NCBI GenBank assembly: GCA_014384665.1
Contig: JACNFI010000256.1
Location: 10,147-17,606, forward strand
DNA from: Candidatus Cloacimonadota bacterium
Lineage (GTDB): Bacteria > Cloacimonadota > Cloacimonadia > JGIOTU-2
Length of the DNA: 7,460 bases
Direction of reading: 5' to 3'
This document shows positions 5,861-7,460 of this stretch, piece by piece. A program made the position numbers and the translations under genes. A model generated the notes under the pieces. The model did not search any database, was not told the DNA's origin, and worked only from the letters and a program-made list of their open reading frames with translations. Every line of letters starts with the position of its first letter. The stretch's first letter is position 1.

Positions 5861-7246
5861 ATGAAAAAAGTTATTTTTTTAGCAGTCTTGCTTCTGGGCT
5901 TTTCAGGAGCAATAGTAGCTTATGAGTGGCAGGTTGAGACAATAGAAAGTGACGGAGATGTTGGTCACTTCAGTTCAATTGCACTTGATTCACAAGGCTA
6001 TCCACATATCGTTCATTGCGATAGGACAAATGGTCAGGTTAAATACGACTTCTGGAATGGTTCTACCTGGGAAATACAGGTCATAGATATGATAGGAACT
6101 TTTCCCAATACCACTAACAGTATCTCGATTGTAATTGATGAAAATGATTATCCGCATGTCGCTTATCATAATTACAATCAAGGTAACCTGAAATATGCCT
6201 TCTGGAATGGCTCGGCATGGCAAATTGAAACGGTTGATAGCCAGGGAAATGTAGGCAGGTATGCATCCCTACAGCTCGATAGTAATGAATATCCACATAT
6301 TGCCTACTGTGATTGGACCGATGGGTGGCACCTGAAGCTCAAGTATGCAAACTGGAATGGCTCCTCGTGGCAATTCCAGACTATAGATACGCTTAGCATA
6401 GGTGGTCTCTACGCGTCCCTTTGTCTTGACCAGGAAGACAATCCACACATCAGCTACCATGATAGAAACACCTGGAGCTTGAAATACGCTTATTGGGATG
6501 GCTCAAACTGGCAGATTGAGACAGTTGATTCCAATGGGAATGTTGGTAGTTATCAGACATCACTCGCACTCGATAGTTTAGATCGTGCTCATATCAGTTA
6601 TTTTGAATACAGCATAGAATCTTTAAAATACGCTTATTGGGATGGCTCAAACTGGCAGATCGAAACAGTTGATTATGGTGATGCCGGCTGGTATAGTTCA
6701 CTTGCACTTGATAGTTACGGCTACCCACATATTAGTCATCATGGTCAAGGTGGTGAATTATGTTATGTGGAATGGGATGGCGCTGCCTGGACAAGTGAAA
6801 TTGTGCCTACAGGATCTTCTTTTCCTGTAGAGACTTCTTTAGCGCTTGATAGTTTTGATTATCCACACATCAGTTTTCTTGGCGATTTAACTAATTTGAT
6901 GTATGCATCAGCTATTTCTACTGGAATTCAGGAACCAAACTATCCTGTTGGTAATGAAACACAGATAGCAACTCTTTACCAGAATCACCCGAATCCTTTT
7001 AATCCGTCAGGTGCCGGACGCAGTCCTCAAACTACAATCTCTTACAAACTTTCAAAACCATCCAGAATATCCCTAAGTATATATAACATCAAAGGTGAAT
7101 TAGTAGAAACTCTGGTAAATAAGGAGCAACAAGCTGGCAATCATTCTGTTGTCTGGAATGCGGAAAATATAAGTTCCGGTATATATTTCTACCGCATTAC
7201 TGCTGGAAATTTCAGTGAAACTAAGAAATGTGTAATATTAAAATAA
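5861..7246 (+). CDS. Secreted seven-repeat WDG/LDS-type propeller protein with T9SS type A sorting domain
   Basis: The 461-aa product starts with a signal peptide (MKKVIFLAVLLLGFSGAIVA, cleavage before YEW). Residues about 21-345 form seven repeats of about 46-50 aa with the pattern W.IETVDS.GNVG.Y.SLALDS..YPHISY.D....LKYAYWDGS. This is distinct from the repeat of the 503-aa protein and probably also forms a seven-bladed propeller. A linker leads to the sorting domain from about residue 371 (LYQNHPNPFNP), interrupted by SGAGRSP (383-389) and ending TKKCVILK. It has no recognised enzyme motif; the function is unknown, and a surface or extracellular binding role is inference. AAAGGAGAG (5847-5855) lies just upstream and supports the ATG. 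It sits 15 nt after the beta-helix gene and 14 nt before a paralogue, as part of the same array. Confidence 0.87.
   Translation: MKKVIFLAVLLLGFSGAIVAYEWQVETIESDGDVGHFSSIALDSQGYPHIVHCDRTNGQVKYDFWNGSTWEIQVIDMIGTFPNTTNSISIVIDENDYPHVAYHNYNQGNLKYAFWNGSAWQIETVDSQGNVGRYASLQLDSNEYPHIAYCDWTDGWHLKLKYANWNGSSWQFQTIDTLSIGGLYASLCLDQEDNPHISYHDRNTWSLKYAYWDGSNWQIETVDSNGNVGSYQTSLALDSLDRAHISYFEYSIESLKYAYWDGSNWQIETVDYGDAGWYSSLALDSYGYPHISHHGQGGELCYVEWDGAAWTSEIVPTGSSFPVETSLALDSFDYPHISFLGDLTNLMYASAISTGIQEPNYPVGNETQIATLYQNHPNPFNPSGAGRSPQTTISYKLSKPSRISLSIYNIKGELVETLVNKEQQAGNHSVVWNAENISSGIYFYRITAGNFSETKKCVILK
6482..6660 (+). repeat. Exact 35-nt repeat between propeller repeats 4/5 and 5/6
   Basis: Bases 6482-6516 and 6626-6660 are identical over 35 nt and lie 144 nt (48 codons) apart. 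They encode KYAYWDGSNWQI at the junctions of adjacent repeats. Other repeats in the gene differ at many synonymous sites, so this pair suggests recent duplication or gene conversion of one blade. Confidence 0.75.
7001..7027 (+). repeat. Dispersed in-frame microrepeat (SGAGRSP insert), copy 2
   Basis: Bases 7001-7026 are identical to 3684-3709. The 21-nt unit 7007-7027 encodes SGAGRSP at the same place in the sorting domain, between NPFNP and QTTISY. Flanking codons for the same amino acids differ between the two genes, so the identity is confined to the insert and a few bases before it. Confidence 0.8.
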
Positions 7247-7247
7247 A
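7229..7247 (+). repeat. Gene-end repeat shared by two array members, copy 2
   Basis: This is an exact copy of 5828-5846, again covering the CVILK codons and the stop. Here the following spacer reads ATGAGTAGAGTATC, where the earlier copy has a good GGAG; the ribosome-binding site of the next gene is therefore degraded. Confidence 0.7.
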
Positions 7248-7260
7248 TGAGTAGAGTATC

Positions 7261-7460
7261 ATGAAGAAAACAATCGTTTTAGCAGTTATGGTTCTCATTC
7301 TTTCAGGCACAATTGTTGCCTATGAATGGGCGATAGAGGTTGTTGATCCTGATTTATTAAATCAACATAGACATTATTTGTCGCTTGCCCTTGATAACTC
7401 TGACAATCCTCATATTGCTTATTACATAGGCAGACTTTATCCTAATATGCCACCGCCAAG
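7261..7460 (+). CDS. Secreted repeat protein, paralogue of the preceding gene (3'-truncated by window edge)
   Basis: Sixty-six codons are visible. A signal peptide (MKKTIVLAVMVLILSGTIVA) is followed by YEWAIEVV and then a first repeat, HYLSLALDNSDNPHIAYY. This matches the start of the 461-aa protein (signal ending GAIVA-YEWQVETI, then SSIALDSQGYPHIVH), so it is a tandem paralogue and probably carries the same propeller repeats and sorting domain further on. It starts 14 nt after the previous stop. Its Shine-Dalgarno sequence is weak (GTAGAG where the upstream paralogue has GGAGAG), so it may depend on coupling to translation of the upstream gene or be weakly translated. The ATG at 7261 is fixed by the match of the signal peptides. 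The C-terminus lies outside the window. Confidence 0.85.
   Translation, partial: MKKTIVLAVMVLILSGTIVAYEWAIEVVDPDLLNQHRHYLSLALDNSDNPHIAYYIGRLYPNMPPP

Noticed and set aside
6642..6830. 62-aa + strand frame inside the 461-aa propeller gene
   Set aside because: It is out of frame with a gene that has strong repeat-protein and signal-peptide support, and its composition shows no domain.
7247..7264. Five-codon ORF (MSRVS) starting right after a stop and overlapping the next start as ATGA
   Set aside because: It resembles the leader at 2380 in layout but is only five codons, has no clear Shine-Dalgarno sequence, and arises from a spacer diverged from the upstream junction. Chance is the better explanation.

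Overview
This AT-rich window has two parts, all coding on the + strand. The type A sorting-domain tails (QNYPNPFNP...TTI, ending in TKK...LK) point to a Gram-negative bacterium of the Fibrobacterota-Chlorobiota-Bacteroidota (FCB) group with type IX secretion (T9SS). The style of the repeat proteins fits uncultured FCB lineages such as Cloacimonadota, WOR-3 or Marinimicrobia. That lineage guess is inference; the sequence alone does not decide it.

Positions 1-2192 are the end of a cell-shape (mre/mrd) cluster. It holds the C-terminal part of mreD, open at the left edge, followed with a 4-nt GTGA overlap by a complete mrdA (PBP2, 587 aa) with intact SxxK, SxD and KTG motifs. The usual next gene, rodA, is not present downstream.

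Positions 2193-2438 are a 246-nt spacer. It contains a bulged 36-nt palindrome (2310-2345) and a 20-codon ORF with a good Shine-Dalgarno sequence. The stop of that ORF overlaps the start of the next gene as ATGA. Small hairpins could cover or free that next gene's ribosome-binding site.

Positions 2439-7460 are a tightly packed array (gaps of 23, 15 and 14 nt) of secreted repeat proteins. Each complete one has a signal peptide, a repeat body and a T9SS type A C-terminal domain. In order they are a seven-repeat SBBP-like propeller (503 aa), an eleven-coil cysteine-rich parallel beta-helix with a choice-of-anchor-Q-like segment (623 aa), a different seven-repeat propeller (461 aa), and the start of a paralogue of the third, cut by the right edge. 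They look like co-expressed surface or extracellular proteins sharing one export tag. None shows a recognisable catalytic domain.

The most notable observations are these: an identical in-frame 21-nt insert (SGAGRSP) inside two of the three sorting domains, with two short-period tandem repeats in one of those same domains; the leader ORF and hairpins ahead of the array; the palindrome; and a column of cysteines along the beta-helix. No complete new defence or mobile system is visible.
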